Of a stretch of 64,000 nt of DNA, positions 54,547-61,987 are shown piece after piece. Within the stretch, counting starts at the first letter, position 1, and every line of letters begins with the position of its first letter. The notes under the pieces are model-generated. The model worked only from the letters and a program-made list of their open reading frames with translations. It was not told the origin of the DNA and did no database searches. A program made the position numbers and the translations under genes. The DNA comes from an uncultured Erythrobacter sp. (lineage in GTDB: Bacteria > Pseudomonadota > Alphaproteobacteria > Sphingomonadales > Sphingomonadaceae): assembly GCA_947502305.1 (NCBI GenBank), contig CANMZA010000001.1:1612001-1676000 (forward strand), read 5' to 3'.

Positions 54547-55532
54547 GTGAGAGAAGCCCAGCGGTCCGCAAATCGTTCCAATTCTTCGCGCGTGGTGCTC
54601 CAACCGATGCTGACGCGGATGGTGCGTGCGGCGACGTCGTCCGACACGCCAAACGCGTCGAGAACGCGGCTTTTTTTGAGTGTGCCGGAGGAGCATGCGC
54701 TGCCTGCGGAGACGGCGAAACCCACCGCGTCGAGGCGGATTAGAAGAGCTTGGGCAGAAAGAGTGGGGTGGGTGAGTGCGGCGATATAATCGACCTGATC
54801 CCCAATGCTTAGCGCGTCCCCCTTCACCGCGTCAGCAAACCAAGCGCGATCTTGCGGCGTGGTCTGCCAATCGCCTGCCTCCAGCGCGGCGGCCATGCCC
54901 ATCGCGCCAGGCAAATTCTCTGTGCCTTGCCGGTATCCGCGCTCATGCCCGCCAATCGGATTGAGCAAATTGAAATCGCGCACCAACAAAGCGCCCATCC
55001 CAATCGGCCCGCCAAATTTATGCGCCGACACCACCGCCATATCGGCATCCGGCAGAGCGATCTTGCCCGCGCTTTGCGAACAATCAGACAGCAAGACCGC
55101 TCCGGTTGGCTTAACGGTTTGCGCCATTTGCGCGACGGGATTGATGACGCCGGTTTCGGAATTCACATGTTGCACCGCAAAAATGGTGCGGGCGTCCAAA
55201 ACGGCGTCATCGGAGAATATCGCCGCATCTGGCGCGGCGCGAAACACCGCGTCATGTTCAACGGCGCTGACGATCCGGTGGTCAACCTTCGCGCGCTGCA
55301 ATCCAATCGCCAGAGCCTCACTCGCGCCGCTGGTGAAAATCACCTCGCCGTCCCATGAAAGCGCCGCCTTCACCCGGTCGCGCGCATCCTCAAGAGCGGA
55401 TTTCGCCTTGCGCCCTTCGCCATGCGGGCTTGACGGATTCGCCCACAGCTCAAACCCCTGCTCCATCGCGGCGCGCGCCTCTGGGCGCAGCGGCGAGGTC
55501 GCCGCGTGATCGAGATAAATTCTTGGCTTAAT
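54543..55532 (-). CDS. Cysteine desulfurase family protein (IscS/NifS-like), first copy, with unclear start
   Basis: The aligned protein is about 330 residues with the conserved N-terminus RIYLDHAATSPLRPEA, NPSSPHGEG, FTSGASEALAIGL, PLP Lys in SAHKFGGPIGMG and persulfide Cys in SAGSACSSGTLKKSR. However, there is no ATG, GTG or TTG between the in-frame stop at 55542-55544 and the first ATG at 55466, which lies after the conserved cofactor-binding N-terminus. I give the start as the ATT codon at 55530-55532. An internal ATG start would remove about 22 essential-looking residues. A 12-codon frame MSVTQFIVSRSH ends at TAA within CATTAAG here, so a frameshift or leader-coupled start is also possible. 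Confidence 0.8.
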   Translation of the reverse strand: MKPRIYLDHAATSPLRPEARAAMEQGFELWANPSSPHGEGRKAKSALEDARDRVKAALSWDGEVIFTSGASEALAIGLQRAKVDHRIVSAVEHDAVFRAAPDAAIFSDDAVLDARTIFAVQHVNSETGVINPVAQMAQTVKPTGAVLLSDCSQSAGKIALPDADMAVVSAHKFGGPIGMGALLVRDFNLLNPIGGHERGYRQGTENLPGAMGMAAALEAGDWQTTPQDRAWFADAVKGDALSIGDQVDYIAALTHPTLSAQALLIRLDAVGFAVSAGSACSSGTLKKSRVLDAFGVSDDVAARTIRVSIGWSTTREELERFADRWASLT

Positions 55533-55551
55533 GCGAACGACTCACAATAAA

Positions 55552-55580
55552 TTGCGTAACTGACATAGTCCCTATATAGA
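55552..55580 (+). promoter_or_regulatory. Candidate sigma-70-type promoter for the alpha/beta hydrolase gene
   Basis: TTGCGT (55552-55557) and TATAGA (55575-55580) are separated by 17 bp, 60 bp before the ATG at 55640. The same AT-rich stretch reads CTATAT on the other strand and could serve the divergent desulfurase unit. Confidence 0.4.
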
Positions 55581-55639
55581 GCGCGCATTCTTGCTTGCCA
55601 CCCGGCTTGCACCGCTCTTATCTCAGCAAGGTTTCCACG

Positions 55640-56296
55640 ATGCCATCAGTCATCTTTCCCGGTCCAGAGGGCCGTCTCGAAGGTCGTTTTTCACCTCCAC
55701 CCCGCCCGCGCGCGCCGGTTGCCATGATCCTGCACCCGCACCCAGAGGGCGGCGGCACGATGAATGACCGGATCGTGCAACGGATGTATAAGACATTTGC
55801 TGATCGCGGTTTTGCGGTTTTGCGGTTCAACTTTCGCGGCGTGGGCCGCAGCCAAGGCAGCTTTGATAGCGGCATTGGCGAATTGTCAGACGCGGCCAGC
55901 GCGCTTGATTGGGTGCAAAGCATCCACCCAGAGGCGCAAACGACATGGGTTGCGGGATATTCCTTTGGCGCGCTGATCGGCATGCAATTGTTGATGCGCC
56001 GTCCAGAAGTGCGCGGATTTATCTCCATCGCGCCGCCTGCCAATATGTATGATTTCAGCTTCCTCGCGCCCTGCCCCGCCAGCGGTATTTTCGTGCAAGG
56101 CGCCGCCGATACCGTGGTCCAGCCGGGCGCGGTGCAGAAATTAGTCGATAAGCTGCGTACGCAAAAACACATCACCATCCACCACGACGAAATCCCGCGC
56201 GCCAACCACTTCTTCGAAAACGAAACCGAAGAAATGATGGCATCGGTCGACAATTACCTAGATTTCCGCCTGTCGCCAGATTGTCCGATCAAATAA
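55640..56296 (+). CDS. Small alpha/beta hydrolase (DUF/YmfD-like cytoplasmic esterase fold)
   Basis: This 218-residue alpha/beta hydrolase starts MPSVIFPGPEGRLEGRF. It has the conserved ILHPHPEGGGTMNDR segment, LRFNFRGVGRSQGSFD, nucleophile elbow AGYSFGALIG with Ser, and a late ANHFFEN that supplies the His. The acidic residue is likely in QGAADTVVQP. This pattern is widespread in alphaproteobacteria and the substrate is unknown. I chose ATG 55640 (AAGG upstream) over ATG 55595. A hairpin terminator overlaps its stop. Confidence 0.9.
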   Translation: MPSVIFPGPEGRLEGRFSPPPRPRAPVAMILHPHPEGGGTMNDRIVQRMYKTFADRGFAVLRFNFRGVGRSQGSFDSGIGELSDAASALDWVQSIHPEAQTTWVAGYSFGALIGMQLLMRRPEVRGFISIAPPANMYDFSFLAPCPASGIFVQGAADTVVQPGAVQKLVDKLRTQKHITIHHDEIPRANHFFENETEEMMASVDNYLDFRLSPDCPIK

Positions 56297-56331
56297 TCCC
56301 TTCGGGCTATTTGATCTGAGTCTTTGTGTTT
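56287..56331 (+). terminator. Terminator-like hairpin overlapping the hydrolase stop
   Basis: GATCAAATA (56287-56295) pairs perfectly with TATTTGATC (56308-56316), enclosing CCC-TTC-GGG. The stop codon lies in the left arm. It runs directly into the T-rich lead of repeat copy G. Confidence 0.5.
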
Positions 56332-56445
56332 CGCCGCCCCATCCGGGGCGGCGTCCTCGGTGCGATTCGCTTCACTTCGTTACGCGGCACCTGCGGGCGC
56401 GCGGTCGCGCTTGCGACGCCGTTGGCGTCGATGCTGCGCGGGCCC
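56319..56445 (+). repeat. Structured dispersed repeat, copy G
   Basis: Starts three bases after the hydrolase-gene hairpin. Hairpin 1 is CGCCGCCCC-ATCC-GGGGCGGCG (9 bp perfect), hairpin 3 GCGC-GGTC-GCGC and the last hairpin CGACGCC-GTT-GGCGTCG (7 bp perfect), all with bases different from copies A, B and F but still complementary. Tail-to-tail with copy H. Confidence 0.87.
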
Positions 56446-56475
56446 AGTAACCTTCTGCCTTCACCGCACTCTGTG

Positions 56476-56604
56476 GCTTGATGGCGGAGCTCGGTCGCAC
56501 AGCGACCGCAAGGGCGACCGCCCGCCCGCAGCGGGCCCGTAGCGTAGCGAAGGGCGTCTAGCGAGGACGCGGCCCCGGATGGGGGCGCGAAAAACAAAAA
56601 CGCA
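56476..56604 (-). repeat. Structured dispersed repeat, copy H
   Basis: Minus-strand copy facing copy G. Hairpin 1 has the ATCC loop with one mismatch, then GGGC-GGTC-GCCC and CGGTCGC-TGT-GCGACCG, ending in the GAGCTCCGCCATCAAG tail. Unlike the others it is not at the 3' end of a same-strand gene. Confidence 0.85.
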
Positions 56605-56731
56605 ACAAAATTACAAAATCAACATCAGTTTCACAGTGCAACCCGTCCCAAAGCGCAACTCGATAGTTCTTGATTGCTTAATGTTATGTTGTAACATTCA
56701 TAGCACATCAACTGTGAGAGGAGATGTGAAC

Positions 56732-57421
56732 GTGACATATGCAACCACCAACAACCGGATAAACCCCGCCGCAATTCTTGGCGCTTTGGGCGTGCCCGGC
56801 GGCATGGCCGCCCTGCTCGTGACAGGCCTTGCCATCACCGTCGTAATCGATCCGGAGCCGGACAACCCCATCGCCGTGCAGGTCGAAGTTCCCATAATTG
56901 AGCCTATTGTTGAGCCGCTCCCGCCGACTGACGACAAGGTGGTACCAACGCAAACCCCGGATACAAAAACCCCCGAAATTGTGCCCACGCGCCCCGATAG
57001 CGAGATCAAAGTGGGCCTCGGCCCGACCGCGCCGATCACTGGCCTGCCGCCGCTGGGCCCCGGTGTGGATGGGCCGATCACGCCCATCACTTTGCCCCCT
57101 GTCACGCCGCCCGGCCCAGCTTTTAGCCCGGTCGGCGCGACCCCGCGCGGCAATGTTGGCGGATGGATTACGGATAGCGATTACCGCACCAGCTGGATCA
57201 ACCGCGATTATTCCGGCGTGGCTGGATTTTCGCTGTCGGTTGATGCGCGCGGACGGGTGACGAATTGTTCGATCACTCAGTCCACCGGGCATGCGGCCTT
57301 GGATGAGGCAACATGCCGATTGCTTGCGCGCAGGGCCCGGTTTGAACCGGCCACTGATAGCAGCGGCAACACAGTGGCGGGCACGTTCAGCAGCTCGGTT
57401 AACTGGAAAATCCCGGAGTAA
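56732..57421 (+). CDS. TonB family protein
   Basis: From GTG 56732 (GAGAGGAG eight bases upstream) the product is 229 residues: one N-terminal membrane helix (AILGALGVPGGMAALLVTG), a long Pro-rich periplasmic spacer (PVIEPIVEPLPPTDD, then many Pro/Thr/Gly) and a C-terminal TonB domain with FSLSVDARGRVTNCSITQSTGHAALDEATCRLL broken only by loops, ending VNWKIPE. It transmits proton-motive force to outer-membrane receptors. No exbB/exbD is adjacent. An open frame back to an ATG at 56579 runs into repeat copy H and is not accepted. Confidence 0.9.
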   Translation: MTYATTNNRINPAAILGALGVPGGMAALLVTGLAITVVIDPEPDNPIAVQVEVPIIEPIVEPLPPTDDKVVPTQTPDTKTPEIVPTRPDSEIKVGLGPTAPITGLPPLGPGVDGPITPITLPPVTPPGPAFSPVGATPRGNVGGWITDSDYRTSWINRDYSGVAGFSLSVDARGRVTNCSITQSTGHAALDEATCRLLARRARFEPATDSSGNTVAGTFSSSVNWKIPE

Positions 57422-57460
57422 AATCTGGTAACATCCGTACAGACTAAGCCAGCAATCAAG

Positions 57461-57488
57461 CGGCCGGGACGTTAGCGCGTCTCGGCCG
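57461..57488. terminator. Bidirectional stem-loop between tonB-like gene and small membrane gene
   Basis: CGGCCGGGACG pairs with CGTCTCGGCCG (11 bp with one G-T), 40 bases after the TonB stop, covering the stop of the convergent gene. It is followed by TTT on the plus strand only. Confidence 0.5.
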
Positions 57489-57741
57489 TTTCGCTGCCAT
57501 CTGCCTCAATACCGTCAATCGGCGCAGACCCGCCCTCAGTCGGAATGGTAAGGATCAGCACATTTCCGACCGCGATAATCGCCAACACAACCATCAGAAT
57601 CGGCTGCTTCAACTCGCCCGTCCGGCGGTACAAAACGGCGGCCCCGATCACCAAAGCCAGCGCCGCCAGCATAACCAATGCCATCACCCCGCTCACTTGC
57701 GTGGTGAAAAATTCCGTCACTGCTGCCCACATAGTATTCAT
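57472..57741 (-). CDS. Small two-helix membrane protein of unknown function
   Basis: The 89-residue product has two membrane helices (about residues 18-38 and 47-67) separated by RRTGELKQ, and an acidic C-terminal tail (IDGIEADGSETAE). No family was recognised. The start could be ATG 57741 or ATG 57732 (MWAAV). It stands between the TonB gene and the DUF3597 gene and is transcribed opposite to both. Confidence 0.6.
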   Translation of the reverse strand: MNTMWAAVTEFFTTQVSGVMALVMLAALALVIGAAVLYRRTGELKQPILMVVLAIIAVGNVLILTIPTEGGSAPIDGIEADGSETAETR

Positions 57742-57838
57742 GAGTTTACAATTCAGCCCCGTTCAATGCTGTCATAGCTCTGGAACATCCTGATCGGGGC
57801 GTCTAGGGTGCCCCCAACATTTGATAAGGGAGAATATC

Positions 57839-58198
57839 ATGGGAATTTTTAGCTCAATCTCAAACGCGATCTTTGGCGATGACGAAGAAGAAGCAGCGCC
57901 AGCCGCAGCCGCCGCGCCAGCCGAGGCGCCAAAGCGTAAAGCCATTCAAGGCGTCGACGTGGAACAGCGCATTGGCAGCATCCCCGGTTCTGACAAATTG
58001 AATTGGAAAACATCGATCGTCGATCTGATGAAACTGGTTCAAATCGACCCAAGCTATGCCAACCGCAAGGAATTGGCGCAGGAATTGGGCAATGCCGATT
58101 ATTCCGGCACGGCAGAAGACAACATTGCCCTGCACAAGGCGGTGATGAACAAAATCGCAGCAGCAGGCGGTATCGTTCCGGCTGATCTGAAGGACTGA
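57839..58198 (+). CDS. DUF3597 family protein
   Basis: The 119-residue protein starts MGIFSSISNAIFGDD (ATG 57839 after GGGAGAA), then a flexible Ala/Glu-rich linker, then the DUF3597 domain (about residues 45-119) with DVEQRIGSIPGSDKLNWKTS, VDLMKLVQIDPSYANRKELA and a helical end. The domain resembles the C-terminal part of small LysM-linked proteins in the family. No function is established. Confidence 0.88.
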   Translation: MGIFSSISNAIFGDDEEEAAPAAAAAPAEAPKRKAIQGVDVEQRIGSIPGSDKLNWKTSIVDLMKLVQIDPSYANRKELAQELGNADYSGTAEDNIALHKAVMNKIAAAGGIVPADLKD

Positions 58199-58247
58199 TC
58201 GCAGCCACCGATTGACAGGGCCTATCCTCGGTCTAACAATCGGGGAT

Positions 58248-60140
58248 ATGACAGACACAAACAACAGCTTCACACGCCGCCAAGCTCTCAACGGGCTTGG
58301 CGGCGTTTCTGCATTGGCACTTACTGGCACGCTCACGGCTGGTTGCGTTTCGACGCGCGGCGCGGATGGCGCACCGGGGCAAGCGGGCGCTTCTGCTGGA
58401 TCGCCAATGCCGGTGATGGGGCCGGACGCGAAACTTGATGAAATCGCCTATACGATGCTGAGGCATGAGCCGGGCCGGGCGACGGGTCTGGGCGTGGATA
58501 CTGGCGATTACGCCGATTGGCGCGGCACATTCGGCGCAGCGGGACGCGAAGGGCGCGATGCTTATAAGGCGACGCTGACCGAATTGCTCGAAGACGCGCG
58601 CACCTATCCCAAGGAAGGCCTGACCCCGGATCAATTGACCGGATTTGAAGTGGTCGAAAGCGCCTTTTCCAAAGCGGTCGAGGGGATGGAGTTGCCTTAT
58701 GGTGATGTGGCCGTCGGATCGTGGCGCAATGCGCCATATCTGGTGATCCAGAATGTCGGCGGTTACATTGATTTCCCCCGGCATTTCGGCGCGACGCAGC
58801 CTTTGCGTAGTGCTCAAGATGTTGAATATTACATGGGCCGCCTTGGCGAAGTGAGCACCGTTCTGGATGGCGAAACCGACCGAATTGCAGAAGCGCGCGG
58901 CATGGGCGTTGTACCGCCCGATTTCTTGCTCGACAAAACCATCGCGCAGATGGAAGCGAATATTGCCGATGCAGCGAACAATGGCGGGGCCTATGCGGCG
59001 CCGCTGGCAGGTTCCGAATTGGGCGCGGCGAATATGGCTTCGGGTCCAGCCATGGCGATTGTCGGCGGGCGGCTTTTGCCGGCCCTCCAACGCCAACTCG
59101 CCGAACTCAAAACTCAGCGCGCGATCGCCAAATCCGACGCCGGTATCTGGGCGCAGCCCGATGGCGAAGCGTGGTATTCCTGGTCCACCAGCGCATCGAC
59201 CACCACATCGCTCAGCCCCGATGAAATCCACGAACAGGGCCTTGATGAACTCGCGACTTTACACGGGCGGATGGATCCGATCCTGCGCGATATTGGCTAC
59301 ACCCAAGGCACCGTCGGCGAACGGATGCAGGCGCTGGGCGATGATCCGCGTTATAAATTTGCGGAAGGCGATCCGGGGCGCGAGGAAATCTTCGCCTTTA
59401 TCGATGAACGGATTGAATGGATCAAAGGGCAAATGCCGCGCGCGTTCAACCAATTGGTCAATCCCAATATGGAAGTCCGCCGCATCCCGATCAACGAAGA
59501 AGCAGGCGCACCGGGTGCTTACGGCGGCGCGGGCAGCAAGGATGGCAGCATTCCGGGCCGGTTCTGGATTAATCTGCGCAGCACCGATCTGCACCGCAAA
59601 TATGACCTGCCGGATCTGACATTCCACGAAAGCATTCCGGGCCATGTGTGGGAGGGGGAATATTCCAACCGCCTGCCGCTGATCCGCTCCATCCTCGCCT
59701 TTGGTGCCTTCAGTGAAGGCTGGGCGCTCTATGGAGAACAGCTCGCCGATGAGCTGGGCGCCTATGATGATTTTGCGGTCGGACGGCTGGGCTATTTGCA
59801 AAGTCTCGCCTTTCGCGCGTGCCGGCTTGTGGTGGACACCGGGCTGCATTCCAAACGCTGGACACGGCAGCAGGCCAACGCATTCTTCGTCGACCGCAAC
59901 GGTTCCAAACCGCAAGAAGTCGCGGGCGAAGTTGACCGGTATTGCAGCTGGCCGGGTCAGGCATGCTCTTACAAAATCGGCCATAGCGAAATCGTCCGCC
60001 AACGCGCGCGGGCGCAGGCAGAAATGGGCGATGCCTATGATTTCAAAGCGTTCAACACCGCCGTCATCCTCGGCGGAAACGCGCCGCTGGATGTGGTGGG
60101 CAAAACGGTTGGCCGGTATATCGCCGGGGCGACTGCATAG
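58248..60140 (+). CDS. Exported DUF885 family lipoprotein (putative metallopeptidase-like)
   Basis: From ATG 58248 the product is 630 residues. The N-terminus combines a twin-arginine-like FTRRQALNGLGGVSALALTG and a lipobox LTAGCVS, suggesting Tat export and lipid anchoring. The DUF885 domain (about 70-625) contains LTFHESIPGHVWEGEYSN, whose H-E-x-x-P-G-H residues resemble a zinc site, and AFSEGWALYGEQLADE. The family is annotated as of unknown function. Peptidase activity is inferred from these His/Glu motifs only. Confidence 0.88.
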   Translation: MTDTNNSFTRRQALNGLGGVSALALTGTLTAGCVSTRGADGAPGQAGASAGSPMPVMGPDAKLDEIAYTMLRHEPGRATGLGVDTGDYADWRGTFGAAGREGRDAYKATLTELLEDARTYPKEGLTPDQLTGFEVVESAFSKAVEGMELPYGDVAVGSWRNAPYLVIQNVGGYIDFPRHFGATQPLRSAQDVEYYMGRLGEVSTVLDGETDRIAEARGMGVVPPDFLLDKTIAQMEANIADAANNGGAYAAPLAGSELGAANMASGPAMAIVGGRLLPALQRQLAELKTQRAIAKSDAGIWAQPDGEAWYSWSTSASTTTSLSPDEIHEQGLDELATLHGRMDPILRDIGYTQGTVGERMQALGDDPRYKFAEGDPGREEIFAFIDERIEWIKGQMPRAFNQLVNPNMEVRRIPINEEAGAPGAYGGAGSKDGSIPGRFWINLRSTDLHRKYDLPDLTFHESIPGHVWEGEYSNRLPLIRSILAFGAFSEGWALYGEQLADELGAYDDFAVGRLGYLQSLAFRACRLVVDTGLHSKRWTRQQANAFFVDRNGSKPQEVAGEVDRYCSWPGQACSYKIGHSEIVRQRARAQAEMGDAYDFKAFNTAVILGGNAPLDVVGKTVGRYIAGATA

Positions 60141-60246
60141 AGGCAGTGCGCCGCACCAATTGAACCGCGCATAACCCGCCGCCTGTGGAATTGCCCCGCG
60201 CGCGCCCTATCTAGTGGCGGCAACGTCACTCGCAGGAGACACTTAC

Positions 60247-61884
60247 GTGGAACAGCTTGGCCCCGATCTTGATACGATGAAGCGCGTGCCTTTGGCGCAG
60301 GCGCATATCGATGCAATCTGCGAAATCGGTGCGGAGCGGAGCTATGGAGCTGGCGAAATCGTCACTGAAATTGGCGATGTGATGGACACATTCGTCTATG
60401 TTCTCGACGGCGAAATTGAGGTTGTGAACCCCTATACTGGCGAGCGGATGCTGGAGGCGAGCCTTGGCCCTGCGCAATTTATGGGCGAAATCGGCTTCCT
60501 CAACCAGGGCACGCATTACCTGAAAATGCGCGCCGTAGTGGACACCAAAGTGATCGAAGCCCCGCGTGAGGGCATCCTTGATCTGATGAACCGCATTCCG
60601 GAACTCAGCGATCACCTCATCACCGTGTTTGCCGCGCGCCGGCGTAAACAATTTGAAATGTCCAACGGATCGGTCAAAGTCATCGGCGCAGACCGCGATC
60701 CTCAGGTTCAAGCGGTCGAGCGATTTCTATCGCGCAACCGCATTCCGTTTCAAAGTTTTGATATGGATGCGCGCGATCCCGAAACCAGCGCCGTGTGCGA
60801 CCTGAGCGGCCATGAACCCTCTGTCATTCTTGGCACCGATACGAAGCTGGAGGATCCGACCCCGCGCAAAGTGGCCCGGTTCCTAAACCTTGATTTGGGC
60901 ATTTGTTCGCGCCGCGATTTTGATCTGTTGATTGTGGGCGGCGGGCCAGCGGGCGTCGCGGCGGCGGTCTATGCTGGATCAGAAGGGCTGGATGCGCTGG
61001 TCGTGGAAGATATGGCGATTGGCGGGCAAGCGGGCACGTCGAGCCGCATTGAAAATTACATGGGTTTCCCAACCGGGATCAGCGGGACGGACTTAACCTA
61101 TCGCGGCCAAATTCAGGCACTCAAATTCGGCACTCGGTTCGTCATGCCGCGCCGGGTGGAGGCTCTCACCCGCCGCGAAGACGGAACCTATTGCGCGATA
61201 TTGGATGGAGACGGCGAAGAGGGCGATGAAATTTGCGCCAAGACCGTGTTGGTCAGCACCGGCGTACAATATAGCCGCCTGCCGCTGGACAATCTGCGCG
61301 AATTGGAAGGGGCCGGGATATTCTACTCCGCCACCGAAATGGAAGCACGCTTTTGCTCCAAGACCGAGGCCGTCATCATCGGCGGCGGCAATTCGGCGGG
61401 CCAAGCGGCGATGTACCTTTCCCGCAGCGCGGCACATGTCCATTTGATCGTCCGTTCCGGCAGCTTGGCGGCGTCCATGTCGAGCTATCTCTCCCAGCGT
61501 TTGGAAGCCGATCCGCGCATCACCATTCACTACGACACGACAGTCACCCGGTTGCACGGCGATGATTGGTTGGACGCAGTAACTCTCAATACAGGCGGCA
61601 AAGAGAAACGCTTGGACACGCGCGCGCTGTTCATCATGATCGGTGCCGCGCCTAACACCGCATGGCTATCGGGATTGGTGGAAACGGATGACAAAGGCTT
61701 TGTCTGCACCGGCGCATCGGTTGGGCGCGAAACCCCGTTTGAAACCGGCACTGACGGTATTTTTGCGGTCGGCGATGTCCGCTCCGGCTCCGTCAAACGG
61801 GTCGCCAGCGCCGTTGGCGAAGGGTCCGTCGTGGTCAGCCGCATTTGGGAATATCTCGATCAATTGCGCACCACTGAGGGCTAG
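60247..61884 (+). CDS. Cyclic-nucleotide-domain fused thioredoxin-reductase-like flavoprotein without CxxC
   Basis: The 545-residue protein begins at GTG 60247 (CAGGAG eight bases before it). Order: cyclic-nucleotide-binding domain (about residues 10-130, with GEIGFLNQGTHYLKM, though the phosphate-binding Arg of the usual GExxLLxxxxRxA motif is not evident), a thioredoxin/glutaredoxin-like segment (about 145-220), and a two-domain FAD/NADPH oxidoreductase (about 230-545) with LLIVGGGPAGVAAAVYA, GGQAGTSSRIENYMGFP, VIIGGGNSAGQAA and GIFAVGDVRSGS. The redox-active CxxC of classical TrxB is absent. It belongs to a known but functionally unclear family. Confidence 0.9.
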   Translation: MEQLGPDLDTMKRVPLAQAHIDAICEIGAERSYGAGEIVTEIGDVMDTFVYVLDGEIEVVNPYTGERMLEASLGPAQFMGEIGFLNQGTHYLKMRAVVDTKVIEAPREGILDLMNRIPELSDHLITVFAARRRKQFEMSNGSVKVIGADRDPQVQAVERFLSRNRIPFQSFDMDARDPETSAVCDLSGHEPSVILGTDTKLEDPTPRKVARFLNLDLGICSRRDFDLLIVGGGPAGVAAAVYAGSEGLDALVVEDMAIGGQAGTSSRIENYMGFPTGISGTDLTYRGQIQALKFGTRFVMPRRVEALTRREDGTYCAILDGDGEEGDEICAKTVLVSTGVQYSRLPLDNLRELEGAGIFYSATEMEARFCSKTEAVIIGGGNSAGQAAMYLSRSAAHVHLIVRSGSLAASMSSYLSQRLEADPRITIHYDTTVTRLHGDDWLDAVTLNTGGKEKRLDTRALFIMIGAAPNTAWLSGLVETDDKGFVCTGASVGRETPFETGTDGIFAVGDVRSGSVKRVASAVGEGSVVVSRIWEYLDQLRTTEG

Positions 61885-61987
61885 AATTCCGGCTGGTAAA
61901 GACGGCAATCTTTAGTATAGTTTTTCGTGACTTAATTGTCAGCGGCCCCAATATTGCCGGGCGGCTGACAACAAACGGGGGCGCGGA

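Noticed and set aside
56579-56731. Longer N-terminus for the TonB gene from ATG 56579
   Set aside because: The extension runs through repeat copy H, lacks a ribosome site, and would place about 50 odd residues before the membrane helix. GTG 56732 has a clear GAGAGGAG.
58233-59231. 332-codon minus-strand frame
   Set aside because: Antisense to the DUF885 gene, biased Arg/His/Gly composition, no domain.
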